This document shows positions 1 to 10,566 of a stretch of DNA of 64,000 bases, piece by piece. How positions within the stretch are numbered: the stretch's first letter is position 1; each line of letters starts with the position of its first letter. The stretch lies in the NCBI GenBank assembly GCA_905221235.1, contig CAJNCJ010000005.1, positions 1 to 64,000 of the forward strand, written 5' to 3'. Below the pieces are notes generated by a model. That model was not told the origin of the DNA. It searched no databases and was given only the letters and a program-made list of their open reading frames with translations. The DNA comes from a bacterium (GTDB lineage: Bacteria; Bacillota; Bacilli; Lactobacillales; Streptococcaceae). The translations under genes and the position numbers were made by a program.

Positions 1-29
1 TAACCTTCAACTCCATTCAAACGTCTCAC

Positions 30-234
30 ACTAACTTCCACCATAGCGGAACTTAATCTGAAACGCTTTCAGATGAGGGGATTTTGTGCGCTCTTTTTTT
101 CGATTTATTTTGGCTACAAAAGCGATGAAATCAAGCATGATTAAAACCAGTGGAACTTACCCTGACACGGATTTCCACTGGTTTTTAGGATTTTTATCAG
201 ACTAACTTCCACTTGGATTAGCAGTGGAACTTAG
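30..234. repeat. cluster of short inverted repeats, non-coding
   Basis: The first 251 bases contain no gene I can support. They carry a recurring motif: ACTAACTTCCAC at 30-41 faces GGAACTTA at 48-55, and ACTAACTTCCAC at 201-212 faces GTGGAACTTAGT at 224-235. Each pair can form a hairpin with one C-C mismatch. A third GTGGAACTTA at 150-159 is part of the terminator-like stem between them. The origin of the motif is unknown to me; it could be a decayed repeat family or a remnant of a neighbouring gene. Confidence 0.4.
143..187. terminator. intrinsic terminator
   Basis: AAACCAGTGGAA (144-155) pairs perfectly with TTCCACTGGTTT (173-184), followed on the plus strand by a T run. The T run favours termination of plus-strand transcription entering from the left edge. 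Minus-strand transcripts leaving the alkylation-repair gene would also fold here, with a shorter U tract. Confidence 0.6.
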
Positions 235-251
235 TTTGGGAATTTACCATA

Positions 252-908
252 CTAGAGGTACTTGCTCGCTTCTTTGATACTAAGATCAGACATTCTTTCC
301 TTGTTTTTCTCAATGAAAGTTTCTACCCAAGCTGGATTCGTTTTGGAGTAGTCTCTCAGAGCCCAGCCAATGGCTTTATTAATAAAAAATTCTGTCTGGT
401 CCAGATTATTTTGCAGAATCTTTTCCATCAGTTGGACATTGGTCTTCGCTTTTCTTAACAACTGGTGGTCAATAGCGACGCGTCTCAGCCAGATATTGTC
501 TGACAGGCTCCATTGGAGGATTATTTTTTCCAGTTCCGGCTTATTGTATACCAAACTCCCTACTACGCGATCTAGGATATCCACCGTATCCCACCAAGAC
601 TTGGTAACAACCAACTGCTCTAGCTTAGGCAAATCGCTGTCCTTTAGATAAGACTGCATTGCTTTCAAATAATTGGCAGCCACATACTGGTATTCTCTAG
701 ACTCTTTTTCCCAGCAAGTATCTACAAAATCCCAATCGATAATCTTTGTTTTTTTCGCTGCTGGAAAGTATTTTTTATAGAGTTCATTTCTTTCAGGAGC
801 CACAACACATAAAAAGGAAAATTGATGGCGCATATAGGCCTCCATAGGCCCTGCTTTTTTAGGATCTTTTGCTGCTTCTAACTCCTCAAGTAAATCTGTT
901 AGACTCAT
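252..908 (-). CDS. DNA alkylation repair protein, AlkD family
   Basis: This is a 218-residue all-helical HEAT-like protein of the AlkD family, DNA glycosylases that remove alkylated bases such as 3-methyladenine and 7-methylguanine. The family pattern is clear: a WW-D-TVD segment around residues 105-110, IWLRRVAI at 139-146 and IGWALRDYSK at 180-189. Trp105/106, Asp110, Arg142/143 and Trp182 correspond to the DNA-contacting and catalytic residues known from Bacillus AlkD. The ATG follows directly on the liaR stop codon with no gap, so it is probably translated from the liaFSR message by coupling. Length is normal for the family. A role in envelope stress is not implied; the link may simply be co-transcription. 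Confidence 0.85.
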   Translation of the reverse strand: MSLTDLLEELEAAKDPKKAGPMEAYMRHQFSFLCVVAPERNELYKKYFPAAKKTKIIDWDFVDTCWEKESREYQYVAANYLKAMQSYLKDSDLPKLEQLVVTKSWWDTVDILDRVVGSLVYNKPELEKIILQWSLSDNIWLRRVAIDHQLLRKAKTNVQLMEKILQNNLDQTEFFINKAIGWALRDYSKTNPAWVETFIEKNKERMSDLSIKEASKYL

Positions 909-1541
909 CTAAAAGTCCTCATGCCCTACCAAGTGGTGCTGAAAGGCATAGACAGCCGCCTGGGTACGATCGCTGACTTCAAGTTTGGCTAGGATATTGG
1001 ACACATGGGTCTTGACCGTCTTGAGAGAGATAAAAAGTTCGTCTGCGATACGCTGATTTTCGTAGCCCTTGGCGATGAGTTGGAGAACATCTCGCTCACG
1101 CGCAGTCAGGTCCTCATGTAGTTCTATGTGATTGCGGTGGTATTCGACTTTTTTGCTGACCTCTTGCTCAATGGCCAGCTCGCCAGCAACCACCTTACGG
1201 ACTGCATGGAGTAGTTCGTCGGCACTAGAAGTCTTGAGCATATAGCCTCTAGCACCAGCATTCAAGACCGGCATGATTTTTTCATTGTCCAAGTACGAAG
1301 TCACAATCAAAATCTTGGCTTCAGGCCATTCTTTAAGGATGGCTAAGGTCGCGTCAATCCCATTCATCTCAGGCATGACAATATCCATGACAATGACATC
1401 TGGACGCAATTCCAAGGCCAAGTCAATACCTTGAGACCCGTTTGCCGCCTCGCCCACAACTTCTACATCGTCTTGGAGGTCAAAGTAGCTTTTCAAGCCC
1501 AATCGGACCATTTCATGGTCATCTACTAGTAAAATTTTCAT
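909..1541 (-). CDS. liaR: LiaR/VraR response regulator of envelope stress
   Basis: This is a 210-residue NarL/LuxR-type response regulator. The receiver domain holds the acidic pair DDH near residues 7-9, the phospho-acceptor Asp53 in VMDIVMPEMN, and a conserved Lys near 105. The C-terminal helix-turn-helix reads LTARERDVLQLIAKG and continues to VKTHVSNIL. I chose the ATG at 1541 because AAAGGAG precedes it by five bases and MKILLVDD is the usual N-terminus; an upstream in-frame start would overlap liaS. In pneumococcus this is RR03, which with LiaS responds to lipid II-targeting antibiotics and envelope damage. It is the third gene of a liaF-liaS-liaR operon. Confidence 0.93.
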   Translation of the reverse strand: MKILLVDDHEMVRLGLKSYFDLQDDVEVVGEAANGSQGIDLALELRPDVIVMDIVMPEMNGIDATLAILKEWPEAKILIVTSYLDNEKIMPVLNAGARGYMLKTSSADELLHAVRKVVAGELAIEQEVSKKVEYHRNHIELHEDLTARERDVLQLIAKGYENQRIADELFISLKTVKTHVSNILAKLEVSDRTQAAVYAFQHHLVGHEDF

Positions 1542-1554
1542 CTTTACTCCTTTA

Positions 1555-2550
1555 TCATTCCTTATCGAGCAGGGGAATACGGATATCAACTGCCAGTCCT
1601 TGCTTTGGAACTGTCAAAAGCTGAACCCTTCCTGCCATATCTTCGACCCGCTCTTTGATATTTCGCAGTCCATAACTCAAGTCGTCTAAGTTCCCTAACT
1701 GGAAACCAATCCCATTATCCACAACTTTCAGCTGCAATTCAAGATCCGTCTGATAGAGATAGACATCCAAGCAAGAGGCCTGGGCATGGCGGAGGGTATT
1801 GCTGATCAACTCTTGCAAGATTCGGAAAATATGTTCTTCAATCTTCTTAGGCAATTTCGTTACATTATGCTTGAAACTAACCTTGAGATCACTCTTGTCC
1901 TCAAGCTCTTTTAAGAGGATTTGGATTCCCTCAACCAGACTCTTCTGCTCCAGTTCAACTGGTCGCAAATGCAAGAGCAAGACCCGTAAATCCTTCTGGG
2001 CTGTTTCTAAAATAGCTGTGACACTCTGCAACTGGGTCTGCATCTTTTCTCTATCCAATTTCAAAGCTTGCTGACTGATACCCGATAAAATCATGTGGGC
2101 CGCAAACAACTCCTGACTGACTGTATCGTGCAAATCCCTAGCAATGCGCTTTCGTTCTTTCTCGATGATTTCCTCTTCCTGAGTAAGACTGTGATTTTCA
2201 GCTTTTTGAAGAGCCTCTGTCAAGAGGTTAAGTTTCCCTGACAAGGACTTGAAACTGGCATCCAAATCTGGATCTGAAACCTGAACCACTTCTTGCCCTG
2301 CCAACAAACGCTTGATATTAGCCTGCATTTTTCTTAGAGAAAGTTCTTCCACACCTCGCCAAAACAGGGCTAAAAAACAGGTCATGGACAAGCTGAATAC
2401 CAACAGCAAAAAGACAAATTTTTCTGTTTTTTCGACATCGTGCAAGAAAATTGACCAGTCAAAGTCAAGGATTTCCAACAAACTGTGGGAGAAAAATAAG
2501 ACAAACAGGAAGGAGGTAATGGCAATGATTACATAAGCTTGTTTTTTCAT
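1555..2550 (-). CDS. liaS: LiaS/VraS sensor histidine kinase
   Basis: This 331-residue kinase has two N-terminal membrane segments (about 5-27 and 45-65) separated by a very short outside loop, as in intramembrane-sensing kinases. A HisKA_3 dimerisation domain follows, with the phospho-acceptor His141 in RIARDLHDTVSQE, then a HATPase domain with an N-box near ELISNTLRHA and a DNGIGF G-box. Its ATG overlaps the liaF stop codon (ATGA), so the two are translationally coupled. It phosphorylates LiaR in response to cell-wall stress and is restrained by LiaF. Confidence 0.93.
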   Translation of the reverse strand: MKKQAYVIIAITSFLFVLFFSHSLLEILDFDWSIFLHDVEKTEKFVFLLLVFSLSMTCFLALFWRGVEELSLRKMQANIKRLLAGQEVVQVSDPDLDASFKSLSGKLNLLTEALQKAENHSLTQEEEIIEKERKRIARDLHDTVSQELFAAHMILSGISQQALKLDREKMQTQLQSVTAILETAQKDLRVLLLHLRPVELEQKSLVEGIQILLKELEDKSDLKVSFKHNVTKLPKKIEEHIFRILQELISNTLRHAQASCLDVYLYQTDLELQLKVVDNGIGFQLGNLDDLSYGLRNIKERVEDMAGRVQLLTVPKQGLAVDIRIPLLDKE

Positions 2551-3245
2551 CCTCTGACCACCTCCACATCGCCAATCATAGTGGTCAAGAGAATCTTGAC
2601 GCTCTTGTTACTCTTGAGATAGTCTCTTGTTTCTTGATGATAGTGTTCATTGCGGAGAGCACGCTTGGGCTGATTGAAAAAAGTCAAATCCCCATAGAGA
2701 CAGTTAACACTGAGACTAACTTCTACATCAACAGGCACAATGATTTTGGTCGTACCTACCATCTTTCTGAGGATAATGACATTATCATGATTGGTTAGAA
2801 TCACCCTCTCCAGATGAATGGTATCCTTGCCCATGAGACGAAAGAGATTGATATCATCAAACTGACAAGTCTGGTAGCTTGAAAAATGATGAAGATTTCC
2901 AAACCAACGATTTTTCTCCTTCTTAACCGTCACCACCTCTTCAAAAACCAAATTGGTCTGCTCTTTTTCCTGGTTCATCATCGGATAAATAAGAAAGAGG
3001 CTATAGATGACCGCAACAAAAATAGCTAGAATCACAAAAGGATTGAGCATGACGATGAAAAAGAAGAGAATGGTTGCCACCACTAAAAGAAGATTATTGC
3101 CCTCTTTACCAGTGTAATAGCGAATCAAAAGCAAAAAGAGGAATAAAATCAGCAGAAAACGCGAAAAATGCTCTGATACCATCAACATCAGAGCTCCCGT
3201 CAACAGACAGGCTTCGATAAATAAAAAGATTTTAAATTTTCTCAT
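2547..3245 (-). CDS. liaF: LiaF/VraT membrane regulator of LiaS
   Basis: This 232-residue protein has about four hydrophobic segments in its first 90 residues and a soluble C-terminal domain rich in beta strand (residues about 120-232). The C-terminal part fits the LiaF-type DUF2154 domain, with segments such as DTIHLERVILTNHDNVII and VSVNCLYGDLTFFN-like strands. LiaF proteins inhibit the LiaS kinase in the absence of stress. It is the first gene of the liaFSR operon; the gap to the mevalonate operon upstream is only 76 bases and contains the fni terminator. Confidence 0.88.
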   Translation of the reverse strand: MRKFKIFLFIEACLLTGALMLMVSEHFSRFLLILFLFLLLIRYYTGKEGNNLLLVVATILFFFIVMLNPFVILAIFVAVIYSLFLIYPMMNQEKEQTNLVFEEVVTVKKEKNRWFGNLHHFSSYQTCQFDDINLFRLMGKDTIHLERVILTNHDNVIILRKMVGTTKIIVPVDVEVSLSVNCLYGDLTFFNQPKRALRNEHYHQETRDYLKSNKSVKILLTTMIGDVEVVRG

Positions 3246-3307
3246 AGGTTCATCCTCTCCCTTTTATTTTATCACAATTCAAAAAAGTCACCTCGGTCTG
3301 AAGATGG

Positions 3308-5309
<2,002 letters not shown>

Positions 5310-5323
<14 letters not shown>

Positions 5324-6263
5324 CTTGACTCAAATCCTTTGTTTTTGACACAATCAAGCGATAACGTTGACCGAAGATTTCTGATAAATGCTCCAAGTCT
5401 TTCTCTTGACAGAGGACTTTGACATTGGGACCAGCATCCATGGTAAAGTAGCAGGCTTCCCCTTGCTCACGTAGCTGGCGAACAAAGTCCATGGCTTCAT
5501 AGCTTGCATCCGTCAGATAAGAAAAAGCTGGTGATGCTGTTTTGGTCGTAGCGTGCATAGCAAGAGCGTTTTTCTCCGTTAATTCCCCAACCTTGGCAAA
5601 ATCATTTTCCTTGAGATAAGCCAGCATATCCTGATAGTCCTTCTCAGACTGACGGGCCCAGTCATCAAAGGTCGTCGAGGTTTCCACACAGAGTTTCATC
5701 CCGTCACGACTAGAGATTGGTTTTTTCTTGTCCTCCAAGACCAACATAATCATGGCTAGTTTCAAGTCTGTCTCTACAGGGTAAATTTCCCCACTATCCT
5801 TATCCCAAGCACCTAGTGGTCCATAAAAACTCCTAGAGGAAGAGCCTGATGCAAACTTAGCCTCCTGTGCCAACTGGCTCCGAGTCAATCCAAGCTGAAA
5901 ATAAGCATTACAAGCCTTGACCAAGGCAGACAAACCACTAGAACTTGAGGACAGACCCGCTGCCGTAGGCATATTGTTTTGAGTATCGATACGGACAAAT
6001 CCTTCTCCAACTGGACGGTAGCGGTCAATAATCTTACTCATCTTGGCATGCTCAGCCTCATTTTGTAGCTGACCATTGATATAAAAGGCATCAGAAGTCG
6101 CATCCGTTGGTAAAGACGATAAGGTCGTCTCTGTATACATATTTTCCAAAGTCAGAGAAATACTGCTAGTAGCAGGTACCATCTCTTTTTCTTTTTTCTT
6201 TCCCCAATATTTGATAATAGCAATATTTGCGTAGGAACGTACTGTTACAGGCTCTCGATCCAT
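5310..6263 (-). CDS. mvaD: diphosphomevalonate decarboxylase
   Basis: This 317-residue GHMP enzyme performs the ATP-dependent decarboxylation of mevalonate diphosphate to isopentenyl diphosphate. It shows SYANIAIIKYWGK near the N-terminus, the serine-rich nucleotide loop AAGLSSSSSGLSAL near residues 98-111, SGSSSRSFYG, and TMDAGPNVKVL near the C-terminus. The start overlaps mvaK1 by 19 bases. All motifs expected for an active enzyme are present. Confidence 0.95.
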
Positions 6264-7123
6264 GTCTGAACAGCTCCTTTCTCTTCTAATATTTCTGCTA
6301 GTTCTTGTGCTTGTGTCAAATTATCTGCCAAGGCTATGATACAGCCTCCTAGCCCACCACCGCTCATCTTGGCACCCAGAGCACCATGGCTAAGAGCCGT
6401 TTCAACTAGAGAATCCGCCTCAGGGCTACTAACACCAATTTCTTTTAGATGTAAATGCGCTTGACTAAGGATTTGTCCTAGTCCTTCAGCATCTTTTCGT
6501 GAAATCTCTTCTTCTGCCTGCCGGGTCAATTCTCCCAAGGCATGCAAAAACGGGAGGGCATCTTTCCCCTTACTTTGAACCACTTGGATGGCTTCACGAG
6601 TGTGACCATAAACGCCCGTATCGGCAATCACCAAATAGGCGGATAAGTTCATCTCAAGCTCTGTAAATCCTACATTCTTAATAAAACGAATAGGCTGGTC
6701 ACTGAGACAGGTCTTAGCATCCAAACCACTCGGATTCATATGGGCAATCATCTCCGCCCGATTGACCAAGATTTCTAGTACATCATGAGGCAGATTTGCC
6801 TGATAGTAGTCAAAAACCGCACGAATGGCCGCTATGCTGATAGCCGCTGACGAACCCATCCCCCGTTTCTCAGGGATAGCCGAGTCAATCTCACAACGAA
6901 TGCAGGCTTCTTTGATATCCAAATACTCCAGTGAGGCATAAACCGCCATAGACAAGGTATCTTCCTCATAAAGACGCCATGAACTTTCAGCAGGAACTAC
7001 CTTACAAGTCACCTCCACCTCTAAGAGAGGCAGGGAAATGGCAGGATAACCGTAAACGACCGCATGCTCCCCTATTAAAATAATCTTACTATGTGCCTGA
7101 CCGACACCAACTTTTTTTGTCAT
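6245..7123 (-). CDS. mvaK1: mevalonate kinase
   Basis: This 292-residue GHMP kinase carries out the first phosphorylation of mevalonate. It has GQAHSKIILIGEHAVVYG at the N-terminus, the ATP loop EKRGMGSSAAISIA near residues 87-100 and KMSGGGLGGCIIAL at the C-terminal end. It is the first gene of the operon. The start codon is preceded by AAAAGGAAAAC, a moderate ribosome site. Confidence 0.95.
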   Translation of the reverse strand: MTKKVGVGQAHSKIILIGEHAVVYGYPAISLPLLEVEVTCKVVPAESSWRLYEEDTLSMAVYASLEYLDIKEACIRCEIDSAIPEKRGMGSSAAISIAAIRAVFDYYQANLPHDVLEILVNRAEMIAHMNPSGLDAKTCLSDQPIRFIKNVGFTELEMNLSAYLVIADTGVYGHTREAIQVVQSKGKDALPFLHALGELTRQAEEEISRKDAEGLGQILSQAHLHLKEIGVSSPEADSLVETALSHGALGAKMSGGGLGGCIIALADNLTQAQELAEILEEKGAVQTWIESL

Positions 7124-7194
7124 GTTTTCCTTTTACTAGACGAAAAAGCCGTCTCATTTTTTCATACAAGTATTTATTCTTTCTTATCTATTTT

Positions 7195-7200
7195 ATTATA
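7195..7200 (-). promoter_or_regulatory. candidate -10 of the mva operon
   Basis: TATAAT on the minus strand about 70 bases before mvaK1, just after the terminator of the choline-binding gene. The expected -35 position reads AACAAT, which is poor, so strength is uncertain. Confidence 0.4.
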
Positions 7201-7206
7201 TTTTCA

Positions 7207-7238
7207 CAAAAAAAGCGATTGTTTCCTTCACAATCGCC
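7207..7238 (-). terminator. terminator of the choline-binding protein gene
   Basis: GCGATTG (7215-7221) pairs with CAATCGC (7231-7237), and the minus strand continues into seven or more T residues. It lies eight bases after the stop codon. Confidence 0.8.
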
Positions 7239-7245
7239 TCTTTCA

Positions 7246-8265
7246 TTATTGAATCCATTCGCCATTATAGTTGACAGAATAGCCATCTACGGTCGTATTC
7301 ACTGCCAAGGCACCTGAACCATAGGCGTAGTACCATTTGCCATTGACCTGGAACCAGCCTGTCTTCATATCTCCATTACCTGCATTTAGGTAGTACCAAG
7401 TTGAGCCTTCTTGATACCAACCAGTTGCCATAGCTCCTGATGAACGGAGATAGTACCACTTGTTACCAAGGTATTGCCAGCCCGTTTTCATATCACCATT
7501 TTTATTATCTAAATAATACCAAGTTGAACCATCTTGATACCAACCAGTTGCCATAGCTCCTGATGAACGGAGATAGTACCATTTATTGCCAAGTTGTTTC
7601 CAACCAGTTTGCATGATACCAGTTTCTGGATCTAGGTAGTACCACGGAGCAGGTTTGCTTCTATCAATACCAAAAGTAACATGGAAATCTTGAGTCCAAC
7701 CCTTAGCAACTTCACCAATTGGTAGTGGATTGTAAGAATCATCGCCAAAATTTCCTATCTTATTTAAATAATACCAATTGCCGTCTTCATAAATCCAGCC
7801 TGTCTTTACAGCATAATGATTATCAAAATAATAAGTTCTCTTTTCAGCAGATGGAGCATATTGTTCACCGTATACTTTTCCTGTATTTTCAGACGTTTTT
7901 GCCTCTAGTACTTGTTTATCTGTTTGTTCTAGCAAAGCACCATCTTGTCCAAAATAGTACCACTTCTCCTCAAGGCCAATTTCTAAGACTGGATGATTAT
8001 TAAATAAATCATCACGATAACCTGTTCCAGGAATTTCTACGTATTGCCAACCGACAACCATCTCTCCTCTATCACCAAAATAGTAGGTTTTACCGTCTAT
8101 TTTATGCCAATAGATTGCTTTATGGTCATCTTTTATATAATATTTTCTATTATCCTTATCAACAAACTGTCCACCTGTGGTATCCGCAAATACTACATTT
8201 GTAGCTAGAAAACCAAAGAATATTGCTGCTAATCCAACTTGCATCAATTTTTTTATTATTTTCAT
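7246..8265 (-). CDS. cbpC: choline-binding surface protein, CbpC-like
   Basis: This is a secreted 339-residue protein. A signal peptide (KKLMQVGLAAIFFGFLATNV, cleaved after VFAD near residue 28) is followed by aromatic repeats of the choline-binding type. The best repeats are in the C-terminal half: TGWKQLGNKWYYLRSSGAMA and TGWYQDGSTWYYLD recur twice in alternation. These repeats bind choline on teichoic acids and hold the protein non-covalently on the wall. No separate enzymatic domain is visible; the N-terminal half consists of degenerate repeats. I chose the ATG at 8265 (GGAGGA upstream, signal peptide begins there). The pneumococcal gene at this position, between ritR and the mva genes, is cbpC. 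It has its own consensus promoter. Confidence 0.88.
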   Translation of the reverse strand: MKIIKKLMQVGLAAIFFGFLATNVVFADTTGGQFVDKDNRKYYIKDDHKAIYWHKIDGKTYYFGDRGEMVVGWQYVEIPGTGYRDDLFNNHPVLEIGLEEKWYYFGQDGALLEQTDKQVLEAKTSENTGKVYGEQYAPSAEKRTYYFDNHYAVKTGWIYEDGNWYYLNKIGNFGDDSYNPLPIGEVAKGWTQDFHVTFGIDRSKPAPWYYLDPETGIMQTGWKQLGNKWYYLRSSGAMATGWYQDGSTWYYLDNKNGDMKTGWQYLGNKWYYLRSSGAMATGWYQEGSTWYYLNAGNGDMKTGWFQVNGKWYYAYGSGALAVNTTVDGYSVNYNGEWIQ

Positions 8266-8286
8266 TAGACCTATCCTCCATAACTG

Positions 8287-8315
8287 ATTATAGCAAAGAC
8301 CAAACTGCATGTCAA
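8287..8315 (-). promoter_or_regulatory. sigma-A promoter of the choline-binding protein gene
   Basis: The minus strand reads TTGACA (8310-8315), 17 bases, TATAAT (8287-8292), a perfect consensus promoter ending 21 bases before the start codon. Strong constitutive expression is expected. Confidence 0.9.
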
Positions 8316-8332
8316 TATATAGAAAACCCCTC

Positions 8333-8365
8333 AAAAAAGCAGTTACAAAAACTGCAACTGCTTTT
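8333..8365 (-). terminator. terminator of gnd-ritR
   Basis: AAGCAGTT (8337-8344) pairs with AACTGCTT (8356-8363) and the minus strand ends in a T run. It begins directly after the ritR stop codon. Confidence 0.8.
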
Positions 8366-9055
8366 CTATTCTTGCATGGTGTAACCAACACCACGTACTG
8401 TTTTAATGTAGCTTTTTTGACCTTTTACATCAAGCTTGCTACGTAGATAACGGATATAGACATCCACGATATTGGTTTCGGTTGCACTTTCATACTTCCA
8501 GACACTTTCCAACAACTGCTCACGAGTCAGAACTTTCTTGCTTCCCATAAGAGTAGCCAAAAGGTCATACTCACGACGGGTCAGAGCAATCATCTCCTCG
8601 CCACGATAAACGATATGATGTTCTACATCCATACGCAGATTGCGGTAAGATGTTGGAACCTTCATCTGACTACAGTGTTGGTCGATGAAGTCCCGACCTC
8701 GGAAAATCGCTGAAATACGAGCTACCATATTCTCAATAATAACTGGCTTATAAATGTAAGAAACAGCAAAACGCTGGATGGACTCAATCTGATCTTGCAA
8801 TTCTTCACGATGGTCCAAGACCATGATCACTGAGGCTGGCTTAGTTCGACTCAGCTTATCTGCAAAATCCTGGGCTGTCATATCCCCTAGATGAGCATTC
8901 AATAAAATCAAGTCATAGTCTGTCTGAAGAGCTATGGAGAGGGCTTTTTGCCCCTCCTCAACCTGATCAACTCGGTATTGCTCTTTTTGGAGTTCCAAAC
9001 TTAAAAAATGAGCTAGATTTCGTTCTTTCTCAAGTAATAAAATCCGTTTCCCCAT
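8366..9055 (-). CDS. ritR: orphan response regulator RitR (iron transport, redox)
   Basis: This 229-residue OmpR/PhoB-type regulator lacks the phospho-acceptor: position 53 is Asn in LILLNAHLGD, and the acidic pocket is altered (LEKERN at 8-13). Lys103 is kept. Cys128 lies in the interdomain linker (IDQHCSQMK). Asn53 and Cys128 are exactly the features known for pneumococcal RitR, which is activated by peroxide oxidation of the cysteine and controls piu iron uptake. The winged-helix domain (about 140-229) is intact, with LTRREYDLLATLM and YIRYLRSKLD. No kinase gene is adjacent. It follows gnd by 11 bases and probably shares its transcript. Confidence 0.95.
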   Translation of the reverse strand: MGKRILLLEKERNLAHFLSLELQKEQYRVDQVEEGQKALSIALQTDYDLILLNAHLGDMTAQDFADKLSRTKPASVIMVLDHREELQDQIESIQRFAVSYIYKPVIIENMVARISAIFRGRDFIDQHCSQMKVPTSYRNLRMDVEHHIVYRGEEMIALTRREYDLLATLMGSKKVLTREQLLESVWKYESATETNIVDVYIRYLRSKLDVKGQKSYIKTVRGVGYTMQE

Positions 9056-9066
9056 GGCAGACCTAC

Positions 9067-10491
9067 TTATTTTTCGTCATACCAAGAGTAGTGGAATGTT
9101 CCTTCTTTGTCTTTACGTTGGTAAGTGTGGGCACCAAAGTAGTCACGTTGCGCTTGGATCAAGTTAGCTGGAAGGTCAGCTGAACGGTAACTATCAAAGT
9201 AAGTAATAGCTGCTGAGAAAGTTGGTACTGGCACACCAGCTTGAACAGCAAGAGCTACGATATCACGCACTGCTTGTTGATACTTAGCAGTAACATCCAA
9301 GAAGTACTCATCCAAAAGAAGGTTAGCAAGGTCTGCATCACGGTTGTAAGCATCTGTAATCTTTTGCAAGAAACGAGAACGGATGATACAGCCATCACGC
9401 CAGATAGATGCGATGTCTGCAAATGGCAAGTTCCAGTTGTTTTCTTTAGAAGCTACACGCAATTGAGCAAAACCTTGTGCGTATGAAATGATTTTTGAGA
9501 AGTAAAGGGCTTGACGAATTTTTTCAATCAACTCAGCCTTGTCTCCTTCAAATTTGAAGGCAGCTGGTTTTGGAAGAACCTTGCTAGCATGTACACGTTC
9601 TTCTTTATAAGTAGAGATGTAACGTGCAAATACTGACTCAGTAATTAGTGACAATGGCACACCAAGGTCAAGTGATGATTGACTAGTCCATTTACCAGTT
9701 CCCTTGTTACCTGCAGCATCAAGGATGTAGTCTACGATTGGTCCATCTTGACCTTCGTCGTCTTTACGGCTCAAGATATCAGCTGTGATTTCAATCAAGT
9801 AGCTGTCCAATTCACCCTTGTTCCACTCAGTAAAGATTTCAGCCATATCTTCTGCTGAAAGACCTAACAAGTGTTGCATCAAGTCATAGCTTTCTGCGAT
9901 CAATTGCATATCCCCATACTCGATACCGTTGTGAACCATTTTCACATAGTGACCAGCTCCATCAGGACCGATGTAAGTCACACATGGTTTGCCATCTTCT
10001 GGTGCTTTAGCTGAGATTTCTTCAAGAACATCCGCAACCAATTCGTAGGCCTCTTTTTGTCCACCAGGCATGATAGAAGGACCTTCAAGGGCACCTTTTT
10101 CACCACCAGAAACCCCAGTACCGATAAAGTTGATACCTGAGTTTGCCAATTCTTCATTACGACGGATTGTATCTTTGTAGAAAGTGTTTCCGCCGTCAAT
10201 CAAGATATCACCTTTGTCAAGGTGTGGAAGAAGTGCTTGGATAGTAGCATCTGTACCAGGTCCAGCTTGAACCATGAGCATAATACGACGAGGTTTTTCG
10301 ATTGAGTTTACAAAACTTTCAACGTCATAGCTTGGTACAAAGTTCTTTTCAGGATGGCAAGCAATTACATCTTCCGTTTTTTCTTTACTACGGTTGTAGA
10401 TAGCAACTGTGTAACCACGAGATTCAATATTAAGGGCAAGGTTACGACCCATTACGGCCATACCTACGACACCAAAGTTAGCTTTTGTCAT
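9067..10491 (-). CDS. gnd: 6-phosphogluconate dehydrogenase, decarboxylating
   Basis: This 474-residue enzyme oxidises 6-phosphogluconate to ribulose 5-phosphate, making NADPH in the pentose phosphate pathway. The N-terminal Rossmann motif is [17 protein letters not shown] at residues 7-23, and the signature [20 protein letters not shown], catalytic Lys included, lies near 175-195. The C-terminal helical domain is complete and ends with the usual basic tail. Promoter region: an extended -10-like TGATAAAAT lies about 45 bases before the start and AAGAGGAG serves as ribosome site. Grouping with RitR ties NADPH supply to redox control. Confidence 0.96.
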   Translation of the reverse strand: MTKANFGVVGMAVMGRNLALNIESRGYTVAIYNRSKEKTEDVIACHPEKNFVPSYDVESFVNSIEKPRRIMLMVQAGPGTDATIQALLPHLDKGDILIDGGNTFYKDTIRRNEELANSGINFIGTGVSGGEKGALEGPSIMPGGQKEAYELVADVLEEISAKAPEDGKPCVTYIGPDGAGHYVKMVHNGIEYGDMQLIAESYDLMQHLLGLSAEDMAEIFTEWNKGELDSYLIEITADILSRKDDEGQDGPIVDYILDAAGNKGTGKWTSQSSLDLGVPLSLITESVFARYISTYKEERVHASKVLPKPAAFKFEGDKAELIEKIRQALYFSKIISYAQGFAQLRVASKENNWNLPFADIASIWRDGCIIRSRFLQKITDAYNRDADLANLLLDEYFLDVTAKYQQAVRDIVALAVQAGVPVPTFSAAITYFDSYRSADLPANLIQAQRDYFGAHTYQRKDKEGTFHYSWYDEK

Positions 10492-10566
10492 TTGACACTC
10501 CTCTTATTTAATTTGTTTTATTTTATCATTTTTACTTTTGAAAAGAAAGAATTTTGTAACGGCTAC

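Noticed and set aside
58..72. CTGAAACGCTTTCAG resembling a cre site
   Set aside because: The arms are one base too close for the CcpA consensus and no promoter is adjacent; it is only a short inverted repeat.
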